The translations under genes and the position numbers were made by a program. From Micromonospora radicis (GTDB lineage: Bacteria > Actinomycetota > Actinomycetes > Mycobacteriales > Micromonosporaceae), in assembly GCF_003583405.1 (NCBI RefSeq), contig NZ_QXEC01000023.1, forward strand, positions 1-64,000: a DNA stretch of 64,000 bases, written 5' to 3'. Each line of letters begins with the position of its first letter. Position 1 is the stretch's first letter. This document shows, in pieces, positions 23,372 through 33,009 of the stretch. The notes beneath the pieces were generated by a model, which had not been told where the DNA came from, made no database searches, and worked only from the letters and a program-made list of their open reading frames with translations.

Positions 23372-26300
23372 TCAGCTCATCCGGCCCACCGTGGCGCGTA
23401 GTCGCAGCAGGTCGCGGCGGCGCCGCTCGTAGGTGGCCGCCAGGCTGATCAGGGCCAACCCGGCGACGGCCAGGAAGACCCACCGGGGCAGCAGATCCCA
23501 GCCGCGGATCAGCTCGTGCAGGGCGAGCAGGGCCAGGGTCCCCCCGCCGAGCAGCACCGGCGCCTGCCAGCGCCGGATCGCGCCGAGCAGCGTCGCGGCC
23601 AGCGCAACGGTACCGAGCAACAACCGCCGCCACGGCTGCGGCTCGGCGCCGAACAGCACCGCGGTCAGGCTGGGCAGCAGCAACGCGGCCAGGCCCGGGC
23701 CGAGCGCGAGCCAGCTGGTCAACCCCGATCGGGTACGCAGCGCCACGGTGCCCGCGGCGAGCACCAGCACCGCCAACGGCACGGTGTACGCCTCCAGCAC
23801 GCTCACCCCACCGGAGACCAGCAGCAGCCAGTCGGCGAACAGCACACTGCCGGCGGCGATGCCGGCGAAGACCCACCGCCGCGCGGCCGACTCGCCCCGA
23901 CGCAGCAGGCGCAGCCCGAGCGCGGCGGCCCAGAGCACGCAGATCGTGGCGGCGTGCCGAGGCGCGCCGCTGGTGAGCAGCAGGGCGACCAGTGCCACCG
24001 CCTGCGCGGCGGCGTCCAGCACCCGACTCGCCAACCCGGCCGGAGTCACCGCGCCGCCCCGACCGGCCAGCGTCGGGGCTGCACCCTGACCGGCAGCCGT
24101 CGACGCCGCGCCGTGACCAGCCATCGCCGAGGTCGGCGCGGTGGTCCGACGGGCGGGCACGAGCGCGGCCAGCGCGAGCACGGCGGCGGCCACGCCGAGC
24201 ACCGCGAACGCGGCCGACCGCAGCGGCAGCCCGCCGGCCAGCGGCGCGGCGACCGCGAAGCCGGTCGCCGCGGTGACCGCGACCAGCCAGCTCGTCACCC
24301 GTACCGCCAGCTGACGCGCGGCCACCCCGGCCACCGTCGCGGCCACCACCAACAGGCCCAGCCCGGCCAGGGTGCCGAACCGGGTGGCCTGCAGGTTGAC
24401 CAGTCCGGCCCCGGCCAGCACCAGCCCCACGGAGACCGCGACGGCGGCGAACGCCCCGCGAGTCGACCGTACGGCGGCGACCAGCAGCAACAGCACACCG
24501 CCGAGCAGCGCCGTCGCCGGCACCACCGGCCAGGGCGCGGCGGCGGCGACCAGCAGCACCGGTACGGCCGCCGCCGCGAACGGCAGAGCCGCCGTCACCA
24601 CCCGCCCGGTTCCGGCCCGCTCGGCCCCGGCTTGCCCGGCCCCGGCCCGCTCGGCCCCGGCTTGCCCGGCCCCGGCCCGCTCGGTTGCGGCCCGCCCGAC
24701 CGGCCAACCCAGCAGCGCCGCCGCCAGGGTCAGCAGCACCAGCGCCACGCCGACCGGCAACGCATCGGGAACCGCCTGGGTCGCCGGTGCGCCGGACCAC
24801 GGAGCAGCCGGCGGACCGTACGGGGCCAGCAGCGCCGTCCCGACCGTCGGCAGCATCGCCAGCACTGCCACGGCGGCCAGGCCCAGCCCCGCCGCGGCGG
24901 GCGCGACCGGCGGCCGGCTCCGGAATCCGGCCAGCGCCAACAGCAGCGCCGCCACCGCCGCGTAGAGCGCCGTCCGTTCCTCGGCCGGTACGGTCAGCGG
25001 CGCCAGGCCGGTCAGCACGGCCACCGCGGCGAGACCCGCCGAGGCGTACCCGTGCAGGTCGGGCCAGGCGCGGCGGAGCTGGAGCAGCGCGACCGCCGGC
25101 AGTGCGACGGCGGCCAGCGCCGCCCGGGACTGCCACCACGGCGGCGCACCGAACCCGATCAGCGCGATGGCCGCACCGGCCGGCACCACGAGCACCGCGG
25201 CGAGCAGCGCGCACCCGGCCAGCGTCCGCTGCCCGGGGCTACCGCGCCGACCGGTGGCGGCCACCCCGACGCCGACGAACAGGATCACCGCGCAGGCCGC
25301 GCCCGCCCCGGCCGGACCGGCCAGTCCCACCAGCAGACCGTGTGCGAGCAGTGCGGCGCCGGTGAGCGCCGAGACCAGCACGGTCGCCCCCCGGGTCGCC
25401 GGGCGGGCCACCGCGACGGCCAGCAGCGCCGCACCAGCCACCAGGTCGACGGCGACCACCGCCGGCCACGGCGCGGCCCAGGCCACCGGCAGGGCGAGCG
25501 CCGTGGCGGCGACACCGATCACGCTGACCGCCGGTCGGGCGGCACGGGGCAGCAGCCAGACCGCCGCCGCCGAGGTCAGCGCCACCGCGACCGGGAGCTG
25601 CCAGCCCCAGGCGAAGGCCGGTCCCGCCGTGGCCCCCCGCCACGGCGGCAGCGACCGGCCGACCGTGGCGCCCCCCAGCACCACCGCCGTCAGCATCGCC
25701 AACTGTGCCCCGCCCGCCGCCACCACCAGCGCGCCGATCCGCGGGCCGGGCTGCCAGCCGACCGGGAGCAGCCGCACCGCACCAGCCAGTGCCGCCGCCA
25801 CCAGTGCCGCCGCCACCAGCACCACCGAGCCGCGCAGCTCCGCGACCGGGCGGATCAACGCGAGCGCCAGCACCGGCACCAGGACACCCGCGGCCGATGC
25901 CCGCGCGATCCGCCCGCCCAACAGCAGCGCCGTACCGAGCAGGGTCGACGCCACCAGCAGCAGCGGTACGCCGGCCAGCACCGGCACCCCGCCGGCCCGG
26001 CCGACCAACAGCGGCACCAGGGCGAACCCCGCGGCGACCAGCAGTGCCACGGCGTACCCGACCCCGGCGGTGACCTGCGCGGCGAGCGGCGTCGCCGAGG
26101 TCGTCGTGGCCCCCTCGCCCGCGACGTTCCTCGATCGACGCCGCACCGCGACGATCACCGTCAGATCGACGAGTGCCACCCCGACGAAGGCCACCGCCCA
26201 GCCGGCCGGCTCCGGCCGGGTCTCGGCGACGAGCAGCGGCAGCACCGGCTGCCCGACGAGCAGCGCCGCGAACCACGGCACGGTCAGCCGACTGAGCCGG

Positions 26301-27076
26301 GCGTACCCGGCGGCGACCGCCGTGCCGACGGCGGCGACCAGGGCCGCGTACCGGCTGCCCGGCCAGACGGACACCCCGAACAGGTCGACCGACCAGGCGG
26401 CGTACCCGTCGAGCAGCACCAGCAACAGCCCGACGGCAGCGAACGTCTCGGCGGTACCCCGCAACCCGCGCCAGCGCGCGACGAGCGGCACGGCGAGCAG
26501 CAGCAGCGTGAACGCCAACAGGATCAGGGACCGACCAACCACCCCGACCGACGCCCAGGCCACCGCGGTGAACACGGTCGCCGCGGTACCGAGCAGCAGC
26601 CCACCCAGGACGAACAGCACGCCCTGGATGGTCCGGGTCGAGGTCTCCGCCCGGCCCGGAACGGCCGGCGGCACCGGGGTCATCCCGGGCCACCCGGTGA
26701 CCGGCGGTCCCGCCACGGCCGGCGCGCCGGGTGCCGAACGGACGACGGCGGCCGCAGGGACCGTGGGCGGCGGGGCGACCTGGGTGGCGAACGCGGCCGG
26801 GTGGGCGGCCGGCCGGCCGGTCACCGGCGCGGTCGGGAACTCGCGGCGGATGGCGCCGGCCAGGTCGGCGCGCCGTTGCCGCAACGCCGTGAGCCGGCCG
26901 GTCAGCCCCTCGTACGCCGCTCGGGCCCGTTGCACCTCGGCGCCCAGCCCGACGATCTCCCGGTCGAGCCGGATCACCTCGGCGGCGGCGAGGTGCGGCG
27001 GCCGACCGCAGCCGGAGCAGCCGGAGTCGAGATTCGCCGGCGCACCGCACGCCGGACAGGGGTAGCCGTTGTCCAC
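23372..27076 (-). CDS. Giant polytopic membrane protein, SCO7613 type
   Basis: A 1234-aa protein. Residues 1-30 form a zinc-ribbon-like double CxxC (CPACGAPANLDSGCSGCG). A probable coiled coil (about 33-80) and a proline-rich linker (85-150) follow. The rest, to about 1215, is dozens of hydrophobic segments, with a basic C-terminal tail. This matches the actinobacterial SCO7613 C-terminal-domain family, whose role is unknown. An in-frame 30-bp tandem repeat (24614-24688) adds AGAGQAGAER units to one loop. Located between cutA and the pterin dehydratase gene, on the same strand. Confidence 0.82.
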   Translation of the reverse strand: MDNGYPCPACGAPANLDSGCSGCGRPPHLAAAEVIRLDREIVGLGAEVQRARAAYEGLTGRLTALRQRRADLAGAIRREFPTAPVTGRPAAHPAAFATQVAPPPTVPAAAVVRSAPGAPAVAGPPVTGWPGMTPVPPAVPGRAETSTRTIQGVLFVLGGLLLGTAATVFTAVAWASVGVVGRSLILLAFTLLLLAVPLVARWRGLRGTAETFAAVGLLLVLLDGYAAWSVDLFGVSVWPGSRYAALVAAVGTAVAAGYARLSRLTVPWFAALLVGQPVLPLLVAETRPEPAGWAVAFVGVALVDLTVIVAVRRRSRNVAGEGATTTSATPLAAQVTAGVGYAVALLVAAGFALVPLLVGRAGGVPVLAGVPLLLVASTLLGTALLLGGRIARASAAGVLVPVLALALIRPVAELRGSVVLVAAALVAAALAGAVRLLPVGWQPGPRIGALVVAAGGAQLAMLTAVVLGGATVGRSLPPWRGATAGPAFAWGWQLPVAVALTSAAAVWLLPRAARPAVSVIGVAATALALPVAWAAPWPAVVAVDLVAGAALLAVAVARPATRGATVLVSALTGAALLAHGLLVGLAGPAGAGAACAVILFVGVGVAATGRRGSPGQRTLAGCALLAAVLVVPAGAAIALIGFGAPPWWQSRAALAAVALPAVALLQLRRAWPDLHGYASAGLAAVAVLTGLAPLTVPAEERTALYAAVAALLLALAGFRSRPPVAPAAAGLGLAAVAVLAMLPTVGTALLAPYGPPAAPWSGAPATQAVPDALPVGVALVLLTLAAALLGWPVGRAATERAGAGQAGAERAGAGQAGAERAGTGRVVTAALPFAAAAVPVLLVAAAAPWPVVPATALLGGVLLLLVAAVRSTRGAFAAVAVSVGLVLAGAGLVNLQATRFGTLAGLGLLVVAATVAGVAARQLAVRVTSWLVAVTAATGFAVAAPLAGGLPLRSAAFAVLGVAAAVLALAALVPARRTTAPTSAMAGHGAASTAAGQGAAPTLAGRGGAVTPAGLASRVLDAAAQAVALVALLLTSGAPRHAATICVLWAAALGLRLLRRGESAARRWVFAGIAAGSVLFADWLLLVSGGVSVLEAYTVPLAVLVLAAGTVALRTRSGLTSWLALGPGLAALLLPSLTAVLFGAEPQPWRRLLLGTVALAATLLGAIRRWQAPVLLGGGTLALLALHELIRGWDLLPRWVFLAVAGLALISLAATYERRRRDLLRLRATVGRMS
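24614..24688. repeat. 30-bp in-frame tandem repeat inside the giant membrane-protein gene
   Basis: Two identical 30-bp units (24614-24643 and 24644-24673) and a 15-bp partial third. Each adds ten residues to a loop without breaking the frame. Copy number is likely to vary between strains. Confidence 0.75.
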
Positions 27077-27124
27077 CCGGTCATCCTGGTCGGCGCCGCC
27101 CCGACCGCACCAGAGCCCGGGTAC

Positions 27125-27445
27125 TCAGGGACGAGTGTGATCGAACACCCAGCTGGCGTACCCGGGGTGGCCGCACTCCACCTGGGAGACCAGGATCTCC
27201 GGCACCTCGTACGGGTGACTGGCCCGGATCTGGTCCACCAGCGCCACGACGCGGTCCGGTGCGGTCTTGAACTGCACCGACCACTCGGTGCTGGTCTCCA
27301 CCCCGGACCGCCACCAGTACGTGCTCTCCACCTGGCCGCCCACCTGTGCGCAGGCCGCCAGTCGCCCAGCCACGGCGGCGGCGGCCAGCAGGTCCGCGAC
27401 CGAGCGTGCGTCAACCACCGTCGTCACCACGCTGATCTGGTCCAT
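27125..27445 (-). CDS. cutA: Divalent-cation tolerance protein CutA
   Basis: A 106-aa CutA1-like trimeric ferredoxin-fold protein. The family blocks are clear: LAACAQVGGQVESTYWW, then VVALVDQIRASHPYEVPEIL, then YASWVFD near the end. Linked to metal tolerance in E. coli, though the molecular role is unsettled. It lies 9 bases after the acyltransferase and 48 bases before the giant membrane-protein gene. Confidence 0.93.
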   Translation of the reverse strand: MDQISVVTTVVDARSVADLLAAAAVAGRLAACAQVGGQVESTYWWRSGVETSTEWSVQFKTAPDRVVALVDQIRASHPYEVPEILVSQVECGHPGYASWVFDHTRP

Positions 27446-27454
27446 CCACGAACC

Positions 27455-28471
27455 CTACGCGGCACCGTCGCGGTTGGCCGCGATCCACGCGTCTATCCGA
27501 CTCCACCAGTCGTACAGCCAGTCGATGCGCTGCTGCCGACCGGCCGGAATCTCCTCCGGCGGCACCGACCAGAACCGCATCACCAGGCGCTTGTCCATCG
27601 GCAGTTCCCGCCACACGTCGGTGACGGTGAGCATCTTGTCCAGGCCGGTGTGCGCCACGAAGATCACTCCGGCGTCCGGCGCGGCGTCCAGCGCGGCCAG
27701 CAACCCGCCGGGTTGCGGGGCGAGCACGTGCCGCATCGCCTCCGCCTTCAGCGCCATCCGTTCGTGCCCCCGGTCCCGCAGCCGGTCGATGGCCCGGAGC
27801 CGGCGTCTCGGGGTGAAGTTCCCGCCCTCGGGAAAGATCACGAAGGCGTCGTCGTCGTCGAGCCCGGCGGCGAGGTGCCCGACCTGCTCGGCGAGCGAGC
27901 CACGGCCGTCGCGGCCCGGCGCGATGAACCGGCTCGGCAACCGGTTGAGCAGCACGTCGATCGCCGGATCCCACTGCAGGGTGTGCTTGAGGACGATCCG
28001 CGGCTCCCGCTGGAACCAGTTGACCAAGGCATGGATCAGGATGAACGAGTCGCCCGGCCCGGCGTGCCGGCAGAGGACCAGTTCGGGGCGGCCCGGCAGG
28101 GCGGTGTCGGGATCGGTGCCGACCACGTCGATGGTCAGCCGCAGCGTCCACCGGGCCTGCCAGAAGAACACCCGCAGGAACCAGCCCGCCAGCACGTAGT
28201 GGGCGCGTTGGAAGGCCGGCGCGCCGACCCGCCAGCCGAACCCGGAAGCCACCCAGAGCGCGAAGAGGCAGATCAGCGCGGCCGCGTCCCAGAGCAGGTA
28301 GAAGAAGCCGATCCAGAGCAGCCGCAGGGGACGCAGCCGGCCCGGCACGAACGGGGACACCGTCAGGGCCAGCAGGGCCCAGAACGGCACCGTGGTCACC
28401 AGCAGGGTCGCCAGCAGCACCACGCCGGGTGCCAGCAGCAGGCGGCGCAGCCACCGGGGCGGTAACGGCAT
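27455..28471 (-). CDS. PlsC-like 1-acyl-glycerol-3-phosphate acyltransferase-family protein
   Basis: A 338-aa membrane acyltransferase. Two or three N-terminal hydrophobic segments (about 10-35 and 48-75) precede the catalytic HxxxxD (CRHAGPGD) and the phosphate-binding block FPEGGNF. It probably acylates lysophospholipid. Its ATG shares one base with the stop of the upstream patatin gene (TGATG), so a phospholipase and a reacylating enzyme are translated together, suggesting a deacylation/reacylation cycle. Confidence 0.88.
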   Translation of the reverse strand: MPLPPRWLRRLLLAPGVVLLATLLVTTVPFWALLALTVSPFVPGRLRPLRLLWIGFFYLLWDAAALICLFALWVASGFGWRVGAPAFQRAHYVLAGWFLRVFFWQARWTLRLTIDVVGTDPDTALPGRPELVLCRHAGPGDSFILIHALVNWFQREPRIVLKHTLQWDPAIDVLLNRLPSRFIAPGRDGRGSLAEQVGHLAAGLDDDDAFVIFPEGGNFTPRRRLRAIDRLRDRGHERMALKAEAMRHVLAPQPGGLLAALDAAPDAGVIFVAHTGLDKMLTVTDVWRELPMDKRLVMRFWSVPPEEIPAGRQQRIDWLYDWWSRIDAWIAANRDGAA

Positions 28472-29301
28472 CAGCGGTCCAGGTTCGCCAGGTAGTGCCG
28501 GGAGGCCGCGTAGGCCCGGCTGATCCGCCGACCCACCGCGGCCATGTCCCGGTACGCCCACGGGGTGTCGTCGCGCGGTTCCAACCCACCGGTCGGCAGC
28601 ACGTGCACCTCCACCCCCTCGGGCAGGGCGGCCATCTCCCGGGCGAACCGGTGCCGGCGGGCGATCTCGAACGCGACCTGCGCGATCTCCCAGGGTCGTC
28701 GGGGCGGGGCCAGCGCCCGCTCGATCCGACCCACCTGGAGTACGAAGATCCGCCCGGCGCCGGCCGAGACCGCCTCGCCGATCGGGATGGAGTTGACGAT
28801 CCCGCCGTCGACGTAGTGCTGGTCACCGATCCGGGCGGGCGGCAGCAGCCCCGGTACGGAGGCCGAGGCGAGTACGGCGGGTACCACCGGCCCGCTGACG
28901 AACCAGTGCTCGGCGGCCCGTTCGATGTTCGCCGCGCAGCAACGGAACGGGATCTTCAGGTCGGCGAAGGTGGTCTCCGCGCCCAGCTCGTTCTCCAGCA
29001 GCTTGCGCAGCGGGCGGGGCGAGTGCAGGTGGGTGCGGGCGGCGAAGCGGCGCAGCTGCCGGGCCACCGAGTCGCCGTACACCTCGCTGGCCTCCGGGGA
29101 GGCCCAGAGCCGGACCAGCCGGTCGGTGACCTCCTCGGTCGGTTCGGCGGCGACCAGCGCGCCGTTGACCGCACCGATCGAGGTGCCGAGCACCATGTCC
29201 GGCCGGATCCCGGCGCGGAACAGGGCGCGCAGCATGCCCACCTCGACCGCGCCGAGGACACCGCCACCCCCGAGTACGAACGCCACCGGTCCCCGCGACA
29301 T
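28471..29301 (-). CDS. Patatin-like phospholipase
   Basis: A 276-aa serine lipase with the Ser-Asp dyad. Oxyanion loop GGGGVLG (11-17), nucleophile Ser41 in GTSIG and Asp165 in DGG are intact. There is no signal peptide, as is typical for cytoplasmic RssA-like members. The start is set at ATG 29301, about 8 nt after AGGA; ATG 29310 would add three residues. It begins a reverse run of six genes and diverges from the kinase gene. Confidence 0.9.
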   Translation of the reverse strand: MSRGPVAFVLGGGGVLGAVEVGMLRALFRAGIRPDMVLGTSIGAVNGALVAAEPTEEVTDRLVRLWASPEASEVYGDSVARQLRRFAARTHLHSPRPLRKLLENELGAETTFADLKIPFRCCAANIERAAEHWFVSGPVVPAVLASASVPGLLPPARIGDQHYVDGGIVNSIPIGEAVSAGAGRIFVLQVGRIERALAPPRRPWEIAQVAFEIARRHRFAREMAALPEGVEVHVLPTGGLEPRDDTPWAYRDMAAVGRRISRAYAASRHYLANLDR

Positions 29302-29434
29302 GCCGTTCATCCTGGCACGTCCACACCGACACCCGCCGTGTCGGTACCGGCACCCGCGGTCCACCGAACCGTTGACAGGGCGGCAACATTCGCGCAACCT
29401 GATACCGCCCCCACCGACGAGGCAGGTGCGATCC

Positions 29435-31108
29435 GTGAAGCCAGCACTGCAGCCCGGCCGGTTGCTGGCCACCAGATACCGGCTGATCGACCAGATCGGC
29501 GCCGGCGGCATGTCGGTCATCTGGCGGGCCCACGACGAGGTGCTCGACCGGGTCGTCGCGTTGAAGGTGCTCGCCCCGTCGCTCGCCGCCGACGCCCGGT
29601 TCCGGGACATGGTCCGCGAGGAGGCCCGAGCCGCCGCCCAACTCGTCCACCCGCACGTGACGTCGGTGCACGACTACGGCGAGACGGTGGCTCCGGACGG
29701 CGCCATCACCTCGTTCGTGGTCATGGAACTGCTCTCCGGCGAGGAACTGGAGTGCCGGCTGACCGAGGGCCCGCTGCCCTGGCCCGAGGCGGTGGAGGTC
29801 GGCGCGCAGGTCGCCGACGCGCTCGCCGCCGCCCACCGGCTCGGCGTCGTGCACCGGGACGTGACCACGGCCAACGTGATGATGACCCCGGTCGGCGCGA
29901 AGGTGCTCGACTTCGGCATCGCCACCCGGATCGGCGCCCCCGACGACGACGAGGACGGCGCCACCTTCGGCACCCCCGCGTACGTCGCACCGGAACGGTT
30001 GGACGGCTCACCGGCCCAGCCAGCGACCGACGTCTACTCCCTCGGCGTACTGCTGCACGAGACGCTCACCGGCCGGGTGCCGTACCCGGCGGACACCTGG
30101 GAGGAACTCAGCGCGGCGCTGGCCGACGGGGCACCGCCCACCCTGGACGGGGTGCCCGGACTACCGCCGGCGGTGGCCCAGATCTGCCTGCGCTGCCTGT
30201 CCCGCGACCCGGCCGACCGACCCACCGCCCGCCAGGTGGCCGCCGTGCTGCGCGACCAACTGTTGCCCGCCGACCCGCAGGCCACCACGATGCTCGCGCC
30301 GACGGTGACGCTCCCGGCGATCCAGGCACCCGTCGGGGTCGCCGCCGCGGCCGGGACGGCCGCCGGATCCGCCGCCGCCGGGTCCACCGCCTTCGCGGCG
30401 CCCCCGGCCAGCACGACGGCCGCCGGGCTCAACGGCTTCGCGGTGCCCCCAGCCGGCACCGCGGCACCGGCCGCCAGCGGGTCCGCCCCCTTCGCGCTCC
30501 CCCCGACCGGCGAGCCGGGGCCGGTCACCGCCGGGTCGGCCGTACCGTCCGGGCCCACCGACGGCCCGCCGGCCGGTGAACCCGCCCGGCGACGCCGGCC
30601 CTGGCTGCGCCCGGTGCTCGCGGCGGCGGCGGTGCTCACCGGGGCGGCGCTGCTGGTTCCGGCGTTGCTGCCGGACGACACCGACCCGCCCACCGCGCTG
30701 CCCAGCACCGAGCCGACCGGCGCGGACCCGACGGCACCGGCCACCGGTTCCGCCGAGCCGCAGCCGCCCGTCCCGCCGTCGCCGACGGTGGCCGTGCCGC
30801 GGAGCCCGACCGCCTCGCCACCCTCCGCTGGTTCGCCGGGCACCCTGGCCGAGGCGGCGAACCGGCTCGAAGCGGTGATCGACGCCGGGGTCGCCGACGG
30901 CGGCATCCGCGACGACGTGGGCCTCGACCTGCGCAACGAGCTACGCAACCTGACCCGCGCGGTGGGTCTCGGCGAGAGCGAGTTGGGGCCGGGGGTGGCC
31001 AGACTGCGGGAGAAGGTGTCGACCCGGCTCCGCGAGGAGGGGTTGAGCCCGGCGTACGCCCGGCAACTGGACGAGGCGATCCGCGGTCTCGGTGCCGCCC
31101 AGACCTGA
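29435..31108 (+). CDS. Membrane Ser/Thr protein kinase (PknB-like)
   Basis: A 557-aa receptor-type kinase starting at GTG 29435, with GAGGCAGG upstream. The kinase domain (about 15-275) has IGAGGMSVIW, Lys44, HRD at 140-142, Asn147 and DFG at 159-161. The catalytic-loop Lys of HRDLKPxN is replaced by Thr144. A Gly/Ala/Pro-rich juxtamembrane region follows, then one transmembrane helix (about 389-410) and a 145-residue outer part ending in a helical domain. It should phosphorylate envelope or FHA-binding proteins. TTGACA at 29372 may belong to its promoter. Confidence 0.9.
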   Translation: MKPALQPGRLLATRYRLIDQIGAGGMSVIWRAHDEVLDRVVALKVLAPSLAADARFRDMVREEARAAAQLVHPHVTSVHDYGETVAPDGAITSFVVMELLSGEELECRLTEGPLPWPEAVEVGAQVADALAAAHRLGVVHRDVTTANVMMTPVGAKVLDFGIATRIGAPDDDEDGATFGTPAYVAPERLDGSPAQPATDVYSLGVLLHETLTGRVPYPADTWEELSAALADGAPPTLDGVPGLPPAVAQICLRCLSRDPADRPTARQVAAVLRDQLLPADPQATTMLAPTVTLPAIQAPVGVAAAAGTAAGSAAAGSTAFAAPPASTTAAGLNGFAVPPAGTAAPAASGSAPFALPPTGEPGPVTAGSAVPSGPTDGPPAGEPARRRRPWLRPVLAAAAVLTGAALLVPALLPDDTDPPTALPSTEPTGADPTAPATGSAEPQPPVPPSPTVAVPRSPTASPPSAGSPGTLAEAANRLEAVIDAGVADGGIRDDVGLDLRNELRNLTRAVGLGESELGPGVARLREKVSTRLREEGLSPAYARQLDEAIRGLGAAQT

Positions 31109-31113
31109 CCCGG

Positions 31114-32220
31114 TCAACCCGGCGTGATCCGGGCCGGCTCCCGCATCGCGGTCCGCGGCGTGGCGGCCACCAGGAACCGGTGGTACACCTCCTCGTAGCC
31201 GGCCGCCATCCGTTCGGTGGAGAAGGTTCCCGCCACGTGCGCCACACAGTCCGCGGGATCGAGGTGGGGTGCCTCGCGTAGCGCCGTGGGCAGTTCCTCC
31301 TGCCGTCGACAGATCATGCCGGTGACGCCCGGCCGGAGGAGTTCCGGCACCGCGCCACGGTCGAGCGCCACCACCGGCGTGCCGGTCGCCATCGCCTCGA
31401 GCATCACGATGCCGAACGGCTCCTCCCACTGGATCGGCATGACCAGGCAACGCGCCTCGACCAGCAGTCGCAGCACGGCCTCCCGGTCGGCGTCGAACAC
31501 CACCGTGACGTCCGGGCCGAGCAGTGGCTCGATCGTCTCCTGGTAGTAGCGCCGCTCGGCGGGCTCGTTGCACTTGCCGGCGAGCACCAGCGGCAGACCC
31601 GCCTCCCGACATGCCTTGATGGCGAGTTCCGGGCCCTTGTCCGGGCTGAACCGGGCCAGCCACAGCACCGGCCCGTGGCTGGGCGTGTCCTTGCGCGGGA
31701 AGCCGGCGACCTCCATCGCGTTGTGCACCGTGCCGACCCAGGGCAGCCGGGGATTGAGCCGACGTTGGGCGTGCGAGATGGCCACCAGACCGACGCCGCG
31801 GTCGGTGTCGCTGAGCACCGTGCCGTACTCACCCACCGGGTTGCCGTGCACGGTCGCCACCGTGGGCACGTCTCGTCGACCGGCGACCAGCGGACCGATC
31901 GTGGTGTGGTCGTGGACGACGTCGAAGTCGGCCGCGCTGACCACGTGGTTCACCCGGGCCAGGTGGGCCAGTTCGGGGAGCGACTCGCCGAGCCGGTCGA
32001 ACTGCAACTCGTCGAGGGTGGCGAGGAACTCCGCGGCCGTGCCGTGGTGCTCACCGGCACCGAGCAGCGTCACCGCGTGCCCCCGGTCGACCAGGGCGTC
32101 GACCAGCCCGGCAACCACCTGTTCCAGCCCGCCGTAGCCCGGCGGCGGCACCGACAGCCAGGGTGGCACCACCATCGCGATCCGCAACCGGCGCCGCACT
32201 GTCGCGTGGTTGTCGGGCAC
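31114..32220 (-). CDS. GT4-family glycosyltransferase
   Basis: A 368-aa GT-B enzyme. The N-terminal PPPGYGGLEQVV is the donor-side loop of GT4. The C-terminal LARFSPDKGPELAI and EEPFGIVMLEAMATGTPVVALDRGAVPEL are the nucleotide-sugar binding elements, with the EX7E Glu pair. Acceptor and sugar are unknown. Convergent with the kinase gene at only 5 bases. Last of the reverse envelope-related run that begins at 38.9 kb. Confidence 0.9.
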   Translation of the reverse strand: MPDNHATVRRRLRIAMVVPPWLSVPPPGYGGLEQVVAGLVDALVDRGHAVTLLGAGEHHGTAAEFLATLDELQFDRLGESLPELAHLARVNHVVSAADFDVVHDHTTIGPLVAGRRDVPTVATVHGNPVGEYGTVLSDTDRGVGLVAISHAQRRLNPRLPWVGTVHNAMEVAGFPRKDTPSHGPVLWLARFSPDKGPELAIKACREAGLPLVLAGKCNEPAERRYYQETIEPLLGPDVTVVFDADREAVLRLLVEARCLVMPIQWEEPFGIVMLEAMATGTPVVALDRGAVPELLRPGVTGMICRRQEELPTALREAPHLDPADCVAHVAGTFSTERMAAGYEEVYHRFLVAATPRTAMREPARITPG

Positions 32221-32334
32221 GAGTCCTCCCCCGTCGAGCTGTGGCGTCGACCCGGTCGGCCGCCGCGGCGGAAGCCGGAGATCGGAGCGGCTTTCCCCAT
32301 CCCCGTACCGGCAAACCGGACATCGGGGCGGGAC

Positions 32335-33009
32335 TCAGCCGCCCACCAGCAGTTCGTTGTGCACCGTGCCCACCCCCTCGGCCGACCACGCCATCCGTTC
32401 CGCCTGGTCCCGTTCCCACCAGGACCGCACCACCCCGGTCAGGGTCACCGCGTCGCCCCGCACCTCGACGGTCACCCGCTCGGTGCCGATGCCCCGCAGC
32501 AGGGCCCGCTGTACGTCCCGGCGGGCCCGGTCGGCGTCCGGGGCGGCCGCCGGACGAACCTCGACCAGGTTGGTGACCCCGCGTACGCCGCGCAGCCGGC
32601 GGAGTTCCCGCTCGGCGGTACGCCGCTGCCAGCCGAACTCCACCTCGCCGCGCAGCATCAGCCAGCCGTTGGCGACGGTGAGGTCCAACCGCTCGGCCGG
32701 TACGAAGCTGTTCCACTCCAATGCCCGGCTGGCGGCGATGGCCAGGGCACCGTCGGTGATGTCGAGCGGACCGGCCGGAACCACCTCGAGGTCGTCGGCG
32801 ACCGCGCGTACGCCGCGGATGCGCTGTGCCCCGCGGACCGCGGCCCACCTGCGGGCGGCGCTGTCGACCTGGCCGGTGAGGGTCACCACGCCGTCGTACA
32901 CGGTCACCCCGAGGTCGGTCGACCGGATCTGCGCGTCCCAGGCGAACTCGTCGAGTACGTCTCGCTGGATCTGGTCGTCGGTACGGGCAACGGTCTCCGT
33001 GCTGGTCAT
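32335..33009 (-). CDS. Triple BON-domain protein
   Basis: A 224-aa protein starting at ATG 33009. Three BON repeats, each ending in a GxVxLxGxV strand pair, lie at about 12-75 (GVVTLTGQV), 83-150 (GWLMLRGEV) and 155-224 (GDAVTLTGVV). BON domains bind phospholipid surfaces. Most family members are exported, but no signal peptide is present here, as in some OsmY-like stress proteins. Lies downstream of the HtrA gene. Confidence 0.9.
   Translation of the reverse strand: MTSTETVARTDDQIQRDVLDEFAWDAQIRSTDLGVTVYDGVVTLTGQVDSAARRWAAVRGAQRIRGVRAVADDLEVVPAGPLDITDGALAIAASRALEWNSFVPAERLDLTVANGWLMLRGEVEFGWQRRTAERELRRLRGVRGVTNLVEVRPAAAPDADRARRDVQRALLRGIGTERVTVEVRGDAVTLTGVVRSWWERDQAERMAWSAEGVGTVHNELLVGG

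Noticed and set aside
23516..28465. 1649-codon forward open frame opposite the giant membrane protein, CutA and the acyltransferase
   Set aside because: Gln/Arg/His-rich shadow with no recognisable domain; the opposite strand codes for well-defined proteins.
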